Source of the DNA: Tubiluchus corallicola
Taxonomy: Eukaryota > Priapulida > Priapulimorpha > Priapulimorphida > Tubiluchidae
Length of the DNA stretch: 64,000 bases
Direction of reading: 5' to 3'
Assembly (NCBI GenBank): GCA_030141605.1
Contig: JAQGDQ010000347.1
Span: forward strand, 188,130 to 252,129
The translations under genes were made by a program, and so were the position numbers. Positions 10,011 to 19,443 of this stretch are shown here, piece by piece (the stretch's first letter is position 1; each line of letters begins with the position of its first letter). The notes under the pieces are model-generated. The model was not told the DNA's origin and ran no database searches. It saw only the letters and a list, made by a program, of their open reading frames with translations.

Positions 10011-10814
10011 AAATCTGAATTTTTGCATTCTAGTTCACTTAATTTTTTTGCGTCATTGGGTCAATTACATTTTTTACTTGATCAATCGATTCCTTCATTT
10101 TCCATAGAATTTAAATTTACTGTTCCCACTCAATTGGATCCGAATGAAATCTCATTTTTTAGATTGGTTTACTTTATTTCGAAACCTCTCCCACAAGAAT
10201 TCATCTAAATATGTATGCAAATGAATCAGATATGTCTTAAAAAAAAATTAAAAAGAAATTAATGAAATTAACATGTGTAAACATTTCTTAGCAAACTCAC
10301 GTATATCATTGACATTCTGTACTGTACTCTAGAAGTATTATTTTAAAATAATTTTTTACTTTTTTTTTCATATTAATATCCCATATTAATACTCCATTAT
10401 GCTTTTATTATCACTCAATTTCAATAATAAGCCTGGTACGTTTTACCATTTTAAACTTTCAGTTTTGCTTGTCACTATTTTAATAATTCATTCAAATAAA
10501 AATGACTACCCGATCATCAATACAGGATGACTTAAATACCCCCTTAAAATAACGTACAAGTACTATGTACATTACATGAAAAATATAAACCCTCTCAGAT
10601 AATTAATGATCACCTTATTTTATTGAAAACCTTTTCCCCTTTTAAATGACCAATATAACATTTTTTATCAGAGAGCTTAATTGTTAATGCTAAAGATAGA
10701 ATTTTTTTCATAATCTGCGTTTTAAAAGAATTAAACAATTGTATTTAGTTGATTGCTATAGCATCACACTACAGCATCGATTTAATATGCAATTAACTTC
10801 AGGCGCTTAACCAT
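10011..10814. other. Long AT-rich non-coding gap upstream of susC
   Basis: About 800 bases with no supported gene. It must contain the susC promoter on the minus strand, but I see no perfect TAnnTTTG box. It holds a 16-bp palindrome ATTATTTTAAAATAAT (10337-10352), a tandem repeat of CATATTAATA (10369-10391) and the element TAATGAAATTAACAT (10260-10274), which recurs with one mismatch upstream of the next GH92 gene. A GTAC-rich stretch lies near 10550-10575. Confidence 0.6.
10369..10391. repeat. Tandem CATATTAATA direct repeat, candidate operator
   Basis: CATATTAATA occurs at 10369-10378 and again at 10382-10391, a 13-base period. Similar ATTAAyA heptamers in tandem are present upstream of the GH92 gene (13174, 13187) and of the sulfatase gene (20983, 20994, 21003). 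SARP-type regulators bind tandem heptamers, and a SARP-like regulator is encoded in this locus, so these are candidate binding sites. AT-rich context makes chance matches possible. Confidence 0.4.
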
Positions 10815-13097
10815 TTATTTAATCTCCATCGCCGAGGGAGGTACATCTTCTATGCCGGCTCCCCAGTCTTTATTCGCTTCAGCCCCCATTACAAATTCCA
10901 GTACCCCGCCATTGTGTATATCTTTATGTGAAAACCATGGTGCATTAAGCGGCTGACCATTTAAGCTGGCTGACTGCACATATTTATTTTCATCTGACAC
11001 ATTATGGGCAATAATCTTAAGAACCTTATCTCCACCTAATTGAATTTCGGCCTTTTCAAAAACAGGACTTCCAATATTGTAAGTTCCTGATCCAGGAGTA
11101 ACAGGGTAAAAACCTAATTGACTGAACGCCACAAAAGCCGACATACCTCCACCGTCTTCGTCGCCTGGAACCCCCATCAAATCGTTTCGGAACCATTCTT
11201 TTAACAGTTTTCTAATTCGTTTTTGTGTTTTCCACGGCTGTCCGGCATAATTATAGAGGTAAGGAATATGTAAGGATGGTTCATTAGCCATGGAGAACTG
11301 CCCCACATTACCTGTATGGTCGGGTAACTGTGCATAGAATGCGTATTTACTTCTCCCAAGAGGCTCGTTAAAAGTTGCATCCAAATTGGCTATAAATTGC
11401 TCACGCCCCCCCATTAGATCAATCAAATCAGCTACACTATGTGGTACATCCCAACGGTATACCCAGGCATTGTTTTCACCGTAATACTTGCGTGCTCCCA
11501 TTCCACCTGAAAACTTATAATTAAATGGCTCAATAAACTGACCTTTATTGTCTTTCGGGTGAAAGAAATGAGTGTCATGATTAAATAATGTTCTGTAATT
11601 GAATGATCGATTCAGAAAATATTCATATTCATCTTGCTTATCCAGTAACTTGGCCAGTTGCGACAAACACCACTCATCATAAACGGTTCCCAATGTAACA
11701 GCAACCGGTTGTCTGCTTTCAAAATGATGTACTTCTGGTGCTGTTTCTTCTTCCCCTTCTTTCAAAGCAGGGAAATAACCATATTGCTTATAAAAGGCAT
11801 CCAATTCACCTGCAGGCATGCCTGACCACGGTGCTAAAGTTTTTTCCGTAATCGCATTTTTACAAGCCAGATATGCCTTTTCTAAATCAAAATCAGTAAG
11901 TCCCTTGGTATAAGCATCCAGCACAGTAGCTACTCCATGGTTCGAGTTCATGCGTCGGCTATCTCCCATAATTTCAGGGAATGTTGGCATCCAGAAATGA
12001 TCCATCTGTTCTGCCATTCGCAAAAACGATTTTATAATATCTGTCTCAAGCTCTTTCTCTGTCAGGCAACGTAATGGATGGGTTGCGCGGTAGGTATCCC
12101 ATATCCAATCATCAGTATAGAATGGCACGCCCTCATCGTTATGAACCTGGCCATCGAAGGCGCTGTAATATCTACCGCCCTCCGAAATACAAACCGGACG
12201 CTCGTAGGTGCGATAAACCGAAGTATAAAAAACAGCCATATCATTCTCATTGCCGCCCTCTACAATAGTTTTTGACAAGACTTTATTCCAGATATCTCTC
12301 CCTTGTGTCCTAATCTTGTCTATATCATAATCCTGAATCTCTCTTTCGAGGTTTTCTTTTGCTTGTTCAATGCTAATAAAGGAAATACCATACCGGACAG
12401 CCACCTGATCTACATCATCATTAAAAGTTAGAGCAATGCTTACATTGTTTCCACTTCCACTATTCATTTCTGTGATAATCCCCTCGTTGAGGATACCAGC
12501 CTTAGTAGCTTGCTCATTGGTTTGGAGGTATAAGTATACCTTTGTTGTATTTTCAGTGACTGCATTGGATACAACCTGAAACCCTGTGACTGCACCATTG
12601 TTATATGCTATTTCACCGGATTGATTATTGATAACGATGGATTTTTTGCCTTTTTGTGCAAATTCAAATGAATAGATACCTGCCTGATGAGAAACAGCAT
12701 AATTCACATTTATCTCTTCCTCGTCCAGATAAACACCCCAGGAGTACGGCGTTACTTTTTCGCGGTCGTAACTGTAATTATAAACCGACTGAAGTTTCGT
12801 TTCGGACGATGATACTGGACTCAAATTAAACGCTGAACTTCCTCGATGACTGGTGGTAACAACCGGGAGGCCATATAATTTATCGGTAGTGTAATCGTTT
12901 TTGCTGGGAATAACCCTAAGCATACTATTAGGCAAATGAATGGTTGGAAAAGTGGGCACCAATATATGGCTTATATTACCAATATATGGATTTACAAAAT
13001 CTACAGGTTTCTTTTGCTCCAAAGATTCCTTTCCAGTTGGTCGGCAAGCATAAAATACGACCATTAAAATCGTAAGGATGCCAGTTTTAATATTCAT
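10815..13097 (-). CDS. GH92-family glycosidase (divergent subgroup), lipoprotein
   Basis: A second GH92 enzyme of 760 residues with a lipoprotein signal (MNIKTGILTILMVVFYAC). It has the family framework: VNPYIGNISHILVPTFPTI near the start, then ANEPSLHIPYLYNYAGQPW around residue 605 and GDEDGGGMSAF (645-655). It differs from the first GH92 at signature positions (GDEDGGGMSAF instead of GNEDCGQMSAW; IGNISHILVPTFPTIHLPN instead of the GHGHTFPGA block), so it probably acts on a different linkage or a substituted mannose. It is transcribed separately from the susC operon, with 800 bases between them, and lies directly downstream of the regulator gene. The family is clear; the specificity is not readable. 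Confidence 0.92.
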   Translation of the reverse strand: MNIKTGILTILMVVFYACRPTGKESLEQKKPVDFVNPYIGNISHILVPTFPTIHLPNSMLRVIPSKNDYTTDKLYGLPVVTTSHRGSSAFNLSPVSSSETKLQSVYNYSYDREKVTPYSWGVYLDEEEINVNYAVSHQAGIYSFEFAQKGKKSIVINNQSGEIAYNNGAVTGFQVVSNAVTENTTKVYLYLQTNEQATKAGILNEGIITEMNSGSGNNVSIALTFNDDVDQVAVRYGISFISIEQAKENLEREIQDYDIDKIRTQGRDIWNKVLSKTIVEGGNENDMAVFYTSVYRTYERPVCISEGGRYYSAFDGQVHNDEGVPFYTDDWIWDTYRATHPLRCLTEKELETDIIKSFLRMAEQMDHFWMPTFPEIMGDSRRMNSNHGVATVLDAYTKGLTDFDLEKAYLACKNAITEKTLAPWSGMPAGELDAFYKQYGYFPALKEGEEETAPEVHHFESRQPVAVTLGTVYDEWCLSQLAKLLDKQDEYEYFLNRSFNYRTLFNHDTHFFHPKDNKGQFIEPFNYKFSGGMGARKYYGENNAWVYRWDVPHSVADLIDLMGGREQFIANLDATFNEPLGRSKYAFYAQLPDHTGNVGQFSMANEPSLHIPYLYNYAGQPWKTQKRIRKLLKEWFRNDLMGVPGDEDGGGMSAFVAFSQLGFYPVTPGSGTYNIGSPVFEKAEIQLGGDKVLKIIAHNVSDENKYVQSASLNGQPLNAPWFSHKDIHNGGVLEFVMGAEANKDWGAGIEDVPPSAMEIK

Positions 13098-13469
13098 GAT
13101 TTAGGCTTAAAAATTATAGTAAGCCAAAAGAATAATCACAGTCTTAAAATATGATTAAAAAAAAACTAATGATATTAACATTCACGATTAACAACTGTAT
13201 AGCAGCGCTTTAAAATCTATTTTTTTTACACTGGTGAATTGTTAACATAGAGTGACACAATCTTTAGAAGCAAAGAAATGTGGACTAAAGCATCTTAAGA
13301 CACTAAGAAGCTAATAATATGTTTCAGTTGAAATATAATGGGTAAAGTTATACTACATCAAATACCAATTAATTAATAACCTAACTATTGGTAATTGACT
13401 ACGAAAACTTGAACATAAGCTATAGAAAGTCCATTTTAAAAGCCGGCACAGCTTACTTTTATGCACAAA
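13098..13469. other. Non-coding gap upstream of the second GH92 gene
   Basis: About 370 AT-rich bases with no gene. It contains TAATGATATTAACAT (13167-13181), which matches the element upstream of susC at 14 of 15 positions, a direct repeat of ATTAACA with 13-base period (13174-13180 and 13187-13193), and a GTTAAC palindrome at 13241-13246. This is the probable control region of the GH92 gene. No TAnnTTTG box is seen. Confidence 0.55.
13167..13193. promoter_or_regulatory. Candidate operator: tandem ATTAACA repeat
   Basis: Two ATTAACA heptamers with 13-base period sit about 75-95 bases upstream of the GH92 start codon. The first is embedded in the 15-base element shared with the susC upstream region. 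The site is proposed as a binding site for the SARP-like regulator encoded next door; this is inference from position, spacing and recurrence. Confidence 0.4.
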
Positions 13470-16073
13470 TTAATCATTGATACTAATTACTTGCACAAAA
13501 GGCACATCATATTCCTGTCCATACATAAACTTGTACTCCTTACAAAATTTTTCGTAACTGGTCTTGGCCAGACTATGTTTACCCATATAATGCTCTGCTT
13601 TACATTTCATGGTCATAGCTTCTTCATTAACCATGTCGCAATTAAAGACACTTTCAGCAAGCTTCACTATGAACTCAGGATCTTCTTCAATATTACACTG
13701 GTTACTAAAAGTTATTAGTGAGTCTATAATTTTGCCAGCGACTGAAGCTTTAAACTCGTCTAACCAGTCATATTGCACGTTATTTAAAAATGCTCCTTGC
13801 TCAGAAATTTGCATTAAACGATTTACTCGTTCCTTGTTAAGGTTAGTAAACGAATCTGTAATATCTAAATAATCCAAGTAATCACATTTAATGTCTTTAT
13901 CACCATGCAGTATCTTCCAATAACCAGTCTTTTTAGATAATTGCCAGCCTCCAACCTCTGCCAGAATATTTCTAAGCTTAGCCATGTTAACCGACCTGTT
14001 ATTTCGAGCACTTTTTTCAGACTTATCATACCACAGTACTTCTGTGATCTTTTCTGAAGAAATGCCTTTATCATTTTTGTGAGTGTAGAGTAATACAAGC
14101 AAAAACAACTCTTTGAGTAAAGGGCTAAACTTGTTCGTAATATCAATTGAGTGATCGTCAAAAACCTGAAATCCTCCAAACAACATAACCTGATACTTCT
14201 CCTTAGTCACAAGCTCAGGATTACTTTTAGTTTTTTGAACTTCCACGTTTTTTTGAAAGATGTGTTCATCTTGTTTGACAAATGTAGAACTTTCTTTGTC
14301 GTGACTTAAACTTACACTTTTATCTTGTGATTTTTTAACGCGTATTATAATTATTATGACAATAATGCCTATTGCAAGAATTGAGAAAAGCCAAGCTAAT
14401 TTAGGGTTAGATTTATTTGTTACTTCTGGTTCAATATATTCACTCGGAGGATAACTAATTGAATAAATGGTTACTTTTGTACCAACTTGTTCCTCTGTAT
14501 AAGTAGTGTATGCCAATAATTCATTATGGCTTTGAGAAAAGAACAGCCCCGAATTCGAATGCATGTCGTGAAAACGAAGTGGGAGTCGGTTTCCTAATTT
14601 TATTACTTCATTCCTATCAAGATTACCACTGATCAATTGTAAATAACCTTCATATAAACTTTTCTCATAAATTAGCCCAAAATAGTTTCTCGTTAAAGAA
14701 TCAGCCCACATATTAGAGGCAACAACCATATCATCAGGTAAATCCGTCAGATTATATTTCTTTAAAAATTTCCCTGTAGCTAAATCATAGGCAATTAAAT
14801 CATGATAACTATGTGGGTTGACCAATTGGTTACCACTTTTACTTCCGTAACCACCCAATATATACACGGTGTCATTTAAACTAAATAAACCAGCTAAATA
14901 CCTAGGATAAAATATTGTATCATTGGTTGGCAAGTTCGTTTTTACTCCTTTCTCAAAGTCAACCTTGGTTATCTGATTACTATACGAATGCTCTCCATAA
15001 CCACCAAATAAGAGGACAGAACTAGATTCAGGATCATAGTAATAATTGTGGTGTCTGTGTTTTGTAAACTGATTAAGCACAACACCTGTAGAATTCCAGA
15101 GTTGGGTATTCAAATCAAAGCGATATATGGGCCATCTGTAATCCTTTGTGTAGCAAAAAACAATTTCATTTACAGGATCATATATTGCCCTAAAATCAGA
15201 TTTCTCATTATGAATGAGAAACTCCGGTATATTTTTGTATGCTACTGAAGTCCATTCTTTTTGTTCTACAGAATAAATTTCGCAATGATCAGAACACAGA
15301 ATAAAAAGCTTCTCATACCGATCATGATAAGTTACAGTCACATATCCTTTATAATTCTTTTCTACTTCTTTACTCCACGAACCATGTGCCAACTTTAACC
15401 ATACCGGATTGTCTATAACAGCTTCATGACCGTGTACCAGATCTTTGATTATAGTGCCTTTAATCTGATCTAGCGGCCAATAGTAAGCTAGCTGACCATC
15501 TTCAAACACCTTTATATTTTTGATATTCATCGATGGCACATCCTTGTTTTTGAATTGTTTAAAGTCATTGGCGCCAAAAAAAATCTTGAACTGATCTATA
15601 TCCTCAAATCCTATTTCATTATATACGTAAAAAGAGTCTGGAGTATAAAAAACCATCTTATCCTCCTTCAAAAGAAATTTCGCTCTTATCGAAATCCACT
15701 TATCATCGTACTGACTAAAATTTTTTACCGTCTGAATCTGACCTGTCTGACCAACCACTATATTTAATCGTTGTTCAGGATTAACATTGGTAATCAAATC
15801 AACATTATTACCCATTTCATTGACAAGTCGAAATACATACCCAAAAGTCGCCCCTTCAATGTCATCGAGTTTAAAGTCAAAAGAAAGCTCAAATTCATCA
15901 CTAAAGGTAATATAGCCTTCCGGAGTCAGGTTTAGTCCGGTTCTCTCATCCAAAACCGATTGTTGTCCTTTAAATTTCAAACCATAGGATTGAGCATACG
16001 AACCTAGTGTTAAACTCACAAACAGAATACTTAACAAACATCTAATAAATAGAATGTGCAAGATTTTCAACAT
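13470..16073 (-). CDS. Membrane-spanning SARP-like regulator with lectin and kelch-like sensor
   Basis: A one-protein signal-to-promoter device of 867 residues. Parts in order: signal peptide (1-28, ending SYAQ); a concanavalin/LamG-like jelly-roll (about 30-225, with YITFSDEFELSFDFKL); a kelch-like beta-propeller (about 240-545; repeats such as SSSVLLFGGYGEHSYSNQI and NDTVYILGGYGSKSGNQL); one membrane helix (about 558-580, AWLFSILAIGIIVIIIIIR); a charged linker; then a cytoplasmic winged helix (about 625-730, VMLFGGFQVFDD ... ITEVLWYDKSEKSARNNRSV) and a helical tail resembling the BTAD domain of SARP activators. It probably senses mannan fragments in the periplasm and activates the neighbouring genes. 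It is not a hybrid two-component system: no kinase, receiver or AraC domain is present. Domain calls are by eye and the ligand is inferred. Confidence 0.75.
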   Translation of the reverse strand: MLKILHILFIRCLLSILFVSLTLGSYAQSYGLKFKGQQSVLDERTGLNLTPEGYITFSDEFELSFDFKLDDIEGATFGYVFRLVNEMGNNVDLITNVNPEQRLNIVVGQTGQIQTVKNFSQYDDKWISIRAKFLLKEDKMVFYTPDSFYVYNEIGFEDIDQFKIFFGANDFKQFKNKDVPSMNIKNIKVFEDGQLAYYWPLDQIKGTIIKDLVHGHEAVIDNPVWLKLAHGSWSKEVEKNYKGYVTVTYHDRYEKLFILCSDHCEIYSVEQKEWTSVAYKNIPEFLIHNEKSDFRAIYDPVNEIVFCYTKDYRWPIYRFDLNTQLWNSTGVVLNQFTKHRHHNYYYDPESSSVLLFGGYGEHSYSNQITKVDFEKGVKTNLPTNDTIFYPRYLAGLFSLNDTVYILGGYGSKSGNQLVNPHSYHDLIAYDLATGKFLKKYNLTDLPDDMVVASNMWADSLTRNYFGLIYEKSLYEGYLQLISGNLDRNEVIKLGNRLPLRFHDMHSNSGLFFSQSHNELLAYTTYTEEQVGTKVTIYSISYPPSEYIEPEVTNKSNPKLAWLFSILAIGIIVIIIIIRVKKSQDKSVSLSHDKESSTFVKQDEHIFQKNVEVQKTKSNPELVTKEKYQVMLFGGFQVFDDHSIDITNKFSPLLKELFLLVLLYTHKNDKGISSEKITEVLWYDKSEKSARNNRSVNMAKLRNILAEVGGWQLSKKTGYWKILHGDKDIKCDYLDYLDITDSFTNLNKERVNRLMQISEQGAFLNNVQYDWLDEFKASVAGKIIDSLITFSNQCNIEEDPEFIVKLAESVFNCDMVNEEAMTMKCKAEHYMGKHSLAKTSYEKFCKEYKFMYGQEYDVPFVQVISIND

Positions 16074-16296
16074 TTAATAAGTTTATTCGAAGTATGTAAA
16101 ATTAAATATTTTTAACAAATCTTAAAGCTATAAATTTGAACCTTCCATCAAAAAAGTCACAACTCTCTATCTATCAGAACTTGCGTGTTATTAACATTTT
16201 TTTCAGAGAAATTACCGATTATCATTCCGATTAAAAATCCTGAAACAAAACCAATCTTGCTCCAGACAATTCAATACTAAAAGGAATTGAAACATT

Positions 16297-17271
16297 TTAC
16301 ACGGTTACCTCAAGTATCTTTACTTCACCATTTGGGAAGATTGTAATCGTATCGATAACAGCAGGTATTAATATGGTTTCCATCGTTCCTAGAGCCACCT
16401 TTTCATCACCAATATACACTTGGCACTTACCACCCACATTCATTAGCACCACAAATGACTTAATGGCTGAATAATCTTTTATCTGCTTTTGTGAGGTAAC
16501 CAACAGGTTTGTTTTAAAATACTGACATGAAGCCAGCTCTTCAACAACTTGCCTGCCTGTTACATAATTGACCTTGCCCGAATGATCGTCCTTGAAGTTA
16601 ATGGCATCCATTGCTAGTTCATGATGTAATTCACGTGTGTTTCCATTTTTATCCTTACGATCAAAATCATAAATACGATAGGTTATATCTGAGGTTTGTT
16701 GTATTTCTGCTATCAGGTTACCCTTTCCAATGGAATGTACTTTTCCGGCAGGTATAAAAAAAGTATCCCCTTCATTTGTCTGATGAGTTGACATCAGGTC
16801 CATTAACCGGCCACTATGGTAATAATCCTGAAATTCGTGTGAGTTAGTAGGCTTTGTAAAGCCCGAAATTAAACAGGCTCCTTCCTTTGCATCAACAACA
16901 TACCACATTTCTGTTTTTCCAAATGAATTATGTTTTAGTTTGGCCTGCATATCATTGGGGTGGACCTGAATCGATAAATCATCATTGGCATCTATGTTTT
17001 TTAGCAACAACGGAAAGACGCTGCCAAAATCCTGATATATTTTCTCACCAACCAACTGTTCTTTATAAGTATCAATCAGTTCAGTTAAACTCAAACCAGC
17101 ATAGGCACCATTACTAACAATTGAGGTATCCGATTTTAAGCCTGATAAAGCAAAGCATTCTCCAATTTTTGTATCGGCTTTTACATTAAGACCTAACTGC
17201 CGGGGAATCTGTTGACCGCCCCAGATCATCTCCTTAAGAATGGGATTAAACTTTAATGGATATAATTTCAT
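16297..17271 (-). CDS. manA: Class I mannose-6-phosphate isomerase
   Basis: Interconverts mannose 6-phosphate and fructose 6-phosphate, joining released mannose to glycolysis. The 324 residues match the short bacterial type I isomerase. FNPILKEMIWGGQQI opens the protein; the zinc-binding cupin motifs QVHPND and KTEMWYVV are present, as is the FFIPAGKVHSIG block. It follows the ROK kinase gene after 24 bases, so the pair is an operon that converts mannose to fructose 6-phosphate. The operator at 18411-18424, just upstream of the kinase, should govern both. Confidence 0.95.
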   Translation of the reverse strand: MKLYPLKFNPILKEMIWGGQQIPRQLGLNVKADTKIGECFALSGLKSDTSIVSNGAYAGLSLTELIDTYKEQLVGEKIYQDFGSVFPLLLKNIDANDDLSIQVHPNDMQAKLKHNSFGKTEMWYVVDAKEGACLISGFTKPTNSHEFQDYYHSGRLMDLMSTHQTNEGDTFFIPAGKVHSIGKGNLIAEIQQTSDITYRIYDFDRKDKNGNTRELHHELAMDAINFKDDHSGKVNYVTGRQVVEELASCQYFKTNLLVTSQKQIKDYSAIKSFVVLMNVGGKCQVYIGDEKVALGTMETILIPAVIDTITIFPNGEVKILEVTV

Positions 17272-17295
17272 TGTTTTGTTTTTTTAACTGTCAAT

Positions 17296-18375
17296 TTATT
17301 TCCCACTATCTATCTGGGATAGTGCATAGGCATAAGCACCTAAAGCTATGCACTCACTCGCATCCTGTTCGGTATTGGCAATGGCTAGTTTGGGAACCGG
17401 GTCGTATAATGCTTCCCTTTCTGAAAATGGCACTTGAACTTTTTTAGCTGTTGATGTTAAAAATGCATTTCTGTCTTTTGGATCATCCCATGAAAAAACT
17501 TCATGGATCAAACGTTTCTGACCATTGAGGAAAGAGCCTTTTAACGTTTCCATTACGGCCGGCATGTATAAGTCCTTTGCTCCGGTCAAACCACCTCCAA
17601 TTACTACAATTCCATCAAAAAGCGTAACAAGATTGGCTATTGCATCCCCAAGATGAAGCCCAAACTGTCGGAAGGCCTCCCTTGCAGCCAACTTGTCTCC
17701 TTGCAACCTCCCTATGGCTATATCATAGATATCTTTGGGTTGATGCGTTTTTATATCTGTGTTACTTAAAATGGAATAGCATCGAACAATAGCCCTGGCA
17801 CTTACTCCTTCTTCGATATTACGTTCGGGAGAAATAATATTACTTAGCAGCCAAACCTCACTTCCTATGCTATTATCTCCGGTTATTAATCGTCCATCTA
17901 TAACAACACCAGCCCCAAAACCAGTACCCAGGGTTAAGCCAACCAGATTCTTATATTTTTTATCGCCAAGTTGGTTTATTTTTAAAAGTGTCCCTCCAAG
18001 TGCTTCACCATAGGCAAATAAATCACCATCATTTTGTATAAATACTGGTAACTGGAAGTGTTCGGCCAGCATGGGACCTAAGGCGACACCTCCCCTAAAA
18101 GCCGGCAAATTACCAAGATCTCCAATGACTCCATTGGGATAATCAGCCGGACCCGGAAATGCAAAGCTAATGGCCACAGGCTCCTCATCTAATTGACTTT
18201 TAACCGCTTCAAAACCATCCATAATTGTTTTCAAACATTCATGAAGATTATTACCATTGGATTCCCGACCGATTGATTCCAACATGGCCTTACCACTTTT
18301 CATGGCATTAAAAACAAAATTGGTACCTCCGGCATCCAGAGTCATCACTACCCTATTATCATTAAATACATTCAT
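17296..18375 (-). CDS. ROK-family sugar kinase, probable mannokinase
   Basis: Phosphorylates a hexose with ATP; mannose is inferred from manA immediately downstream. The 359 residues have the ATP phosphate loop LDAGGTNFVF near the N-terminus, the catalytic-region block FIQNDGDLFAYGEALGG, LTLGTGFGAGVVIDG and VVIGGGLTGAKDLY. The zinc-binding CGxxGCxE motif typical of many ROK proteins is absent: the stretch after IGSEV reads WLLSNIISPERNIEEG. The same replacement may occur in other Bacteroidota ROK kinases. It starts 70 bases after the LacI-type repressor gene, and a perfect operator palindrome lies in that gap. Confidence 0.88.
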   Translation of the reverse strand: MNVFNDNRVVMTLDAGGTNFVFNAMKSGKAMLESIGRESNGNNLHECLKTIMDGFEAVKSQLDEEPVAISFAFPGPADYPNGVIGDLGNLPAFRGGVALGPMLAEHFQLPVFIQNDGDLFAYGEALGGTLLKINQLGDKKYKNLVGLTLGTGFGAGVVIDGRLITGDNSIGSEVWLLSNIISPERNIEEGVSARAIVRCYSILSNTDIKTHQPKDIYDIAIGRLQGDKLAAREAFRQFGLHLGDAIANLVTLFDGIVVIGGGLTGAKDLYMPAVMETLKGSFLNGQKRLIHEVFSWDDPKDRNAFLTSTAKKVQVPFSEREALYDPVPKLAIANTEQDASECIALGAYAYALSQIDSGK

Positions 18376-18410
18376 CTTTTTATCCTTTTATAGACTCACC
18401 AAACAAATAA

Positions 18411-18424
18411 GTAAACCGGTTTAG
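18411..18424. promoter_or_regulatory. LacI-family operator in front of the kinase-manA operon
   Basis: GTAAACCGGTTTAG, with a perfect 12-bp palindrome TAAACCGGTTTA at 18412-18423, lies 36 bases upstream of the kinase start codon. The centre CG within an even palindrome is the classical form of a LacI/GalR operator. A near-identical site stands in front of the repressor gene itself (19444-19457). Confidence 0.85.
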
Positions 18425-18445
18425 TTATTCATTAAAAAAAACTTA

Positions 18446-19438
18446 CTACCTGATTTCTGTTTGGAATCTTATACTCGTTTTCTCCTTCTTACCATTAATT
18501 TGATTGATCAATAAATTGACACATTCCCTGGCTATGGCTTCAACAGGCTGTGTGGCTGAAATAACTTTTGGCTTCACATATTCAAACAAATCGATATGGT
18601 CGAAACTGGCAAAAAGTAATTTATTAACCCTGTCATTAAAAAACTTATTCACAACTAACAAAGCCTGAGATGCCAGCACATTATTCACAAACATAAATGC
18701 TGTTGGCGGATTATCCTGTGACAAGCAGGCCTTCATTATTTCTTCGGAGCTGTGCTTAATATGATGATAATCCACCTCTAAGATCTCCAATTGATTTGAA
18801 CTATATCCGGCATCACTTATTGCATCTTTAAATCCTCTGACTCGTTCTCTGATATTTGGCAAGAAATCGGTTAAACTTACTAAAACCAATCTTTGATGCC
18901 CTTTACTTATCAGCTCAGCTGTCAGAGCCTTAGCTGTTTCATAATTATTAATTTCAACTCCAGACTCATTCGCTTCAGGGAAAATCCTATCAAAAAAAAC
19001 CAGTGGCTTATCTTCCTGAATTACATGCTCTATTTCTCCTGGTTCTTTTGCTGCTGATGCTACTATTAGCCCATCAACCTGTCGCGATCGAAACTTAGCA
19101 ATCAGTTTGTGTTCTATATCAATATCTTCACCGGTACTGGCCACCAGTACCGAATATCCCCGGGTCTCGGCAAATAACTGAATATACCTGGCAACCGATC
19201 CAAAAAAAGGATTGGAAATATCAGGAACAATAAAACCAATCGTATGGGACTTTCCTGTACTTAAACTACGGGCCATAAAATTAGCCTCGTAGTTTTCTTT
19301 TCGCACAATTTCCCAAATACGTTCCTGAGTTGGCTGACTGATTTTCTTTTCATCACCTCGCCCATTCAATACAAATGAAACAGTAGTTTTAGAAACACCT
19401 GCCAACTCTGCAATCTTATTTATGGATACCTTTTTCAC
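18446..19438 (-). CDS. LacI-family transcriptional repressor
   Basis: A 330-residue LacI/GalR regulator. The N-terminus is the standard helix-turn-helix and hinge (SINKIAELAGVSKTTVSFVLNG), followed by a periplasmic-binding-protein-like sensor domain (HTIGFIVPDISNPFFGSVAR, DGLIVASAAKEP, PLVFFDRIFP). It probably represses the kinase-manA operon and itself until a mannose-derived sugar or sugar phosphate is bound: matching operators lie upstream of both. In this locus it appears to control intracellular mannose use, while the membrane regulator at 13470 may control polymer breakdown. Confidence 0.95.
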   Translation of the reverse strand: MKKVSINKIAELAGVSKTTVSFVLNGRGDEKKISQPTQERIWEIVRKENYEANFMARSLSTGKSHTIGFIVPDISNPFFGSVARYIQLFAETRGYSVLVASTGEDIDIEHKLIAKFRSRQVDGLIVASAAKEPGEIEHVIQEDKPLVFFDRIFPEANESGVEINNYETAKALTAELISKGHQRLVLVSLTDFLPNIRERVRGFKDAISDAGYSSNQLEILEVDYHHIKHSSEEIMKACLSQDNPPTAFMFVNNVLASQALLVVNKFFNDRVNKLLFASFDHIDLFEYVKPKVISATQPVEAIARECVNLLINQINGKKEKTSIRFQTEIR

Positions 19439-19443
19439 TTTAA

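Noticed and set aside
10159-10172. AGATTGGTTTA as a possible third LacI operator before susC
   Set aside because: Only about 9 of 12 positions match and it is not palindromic.
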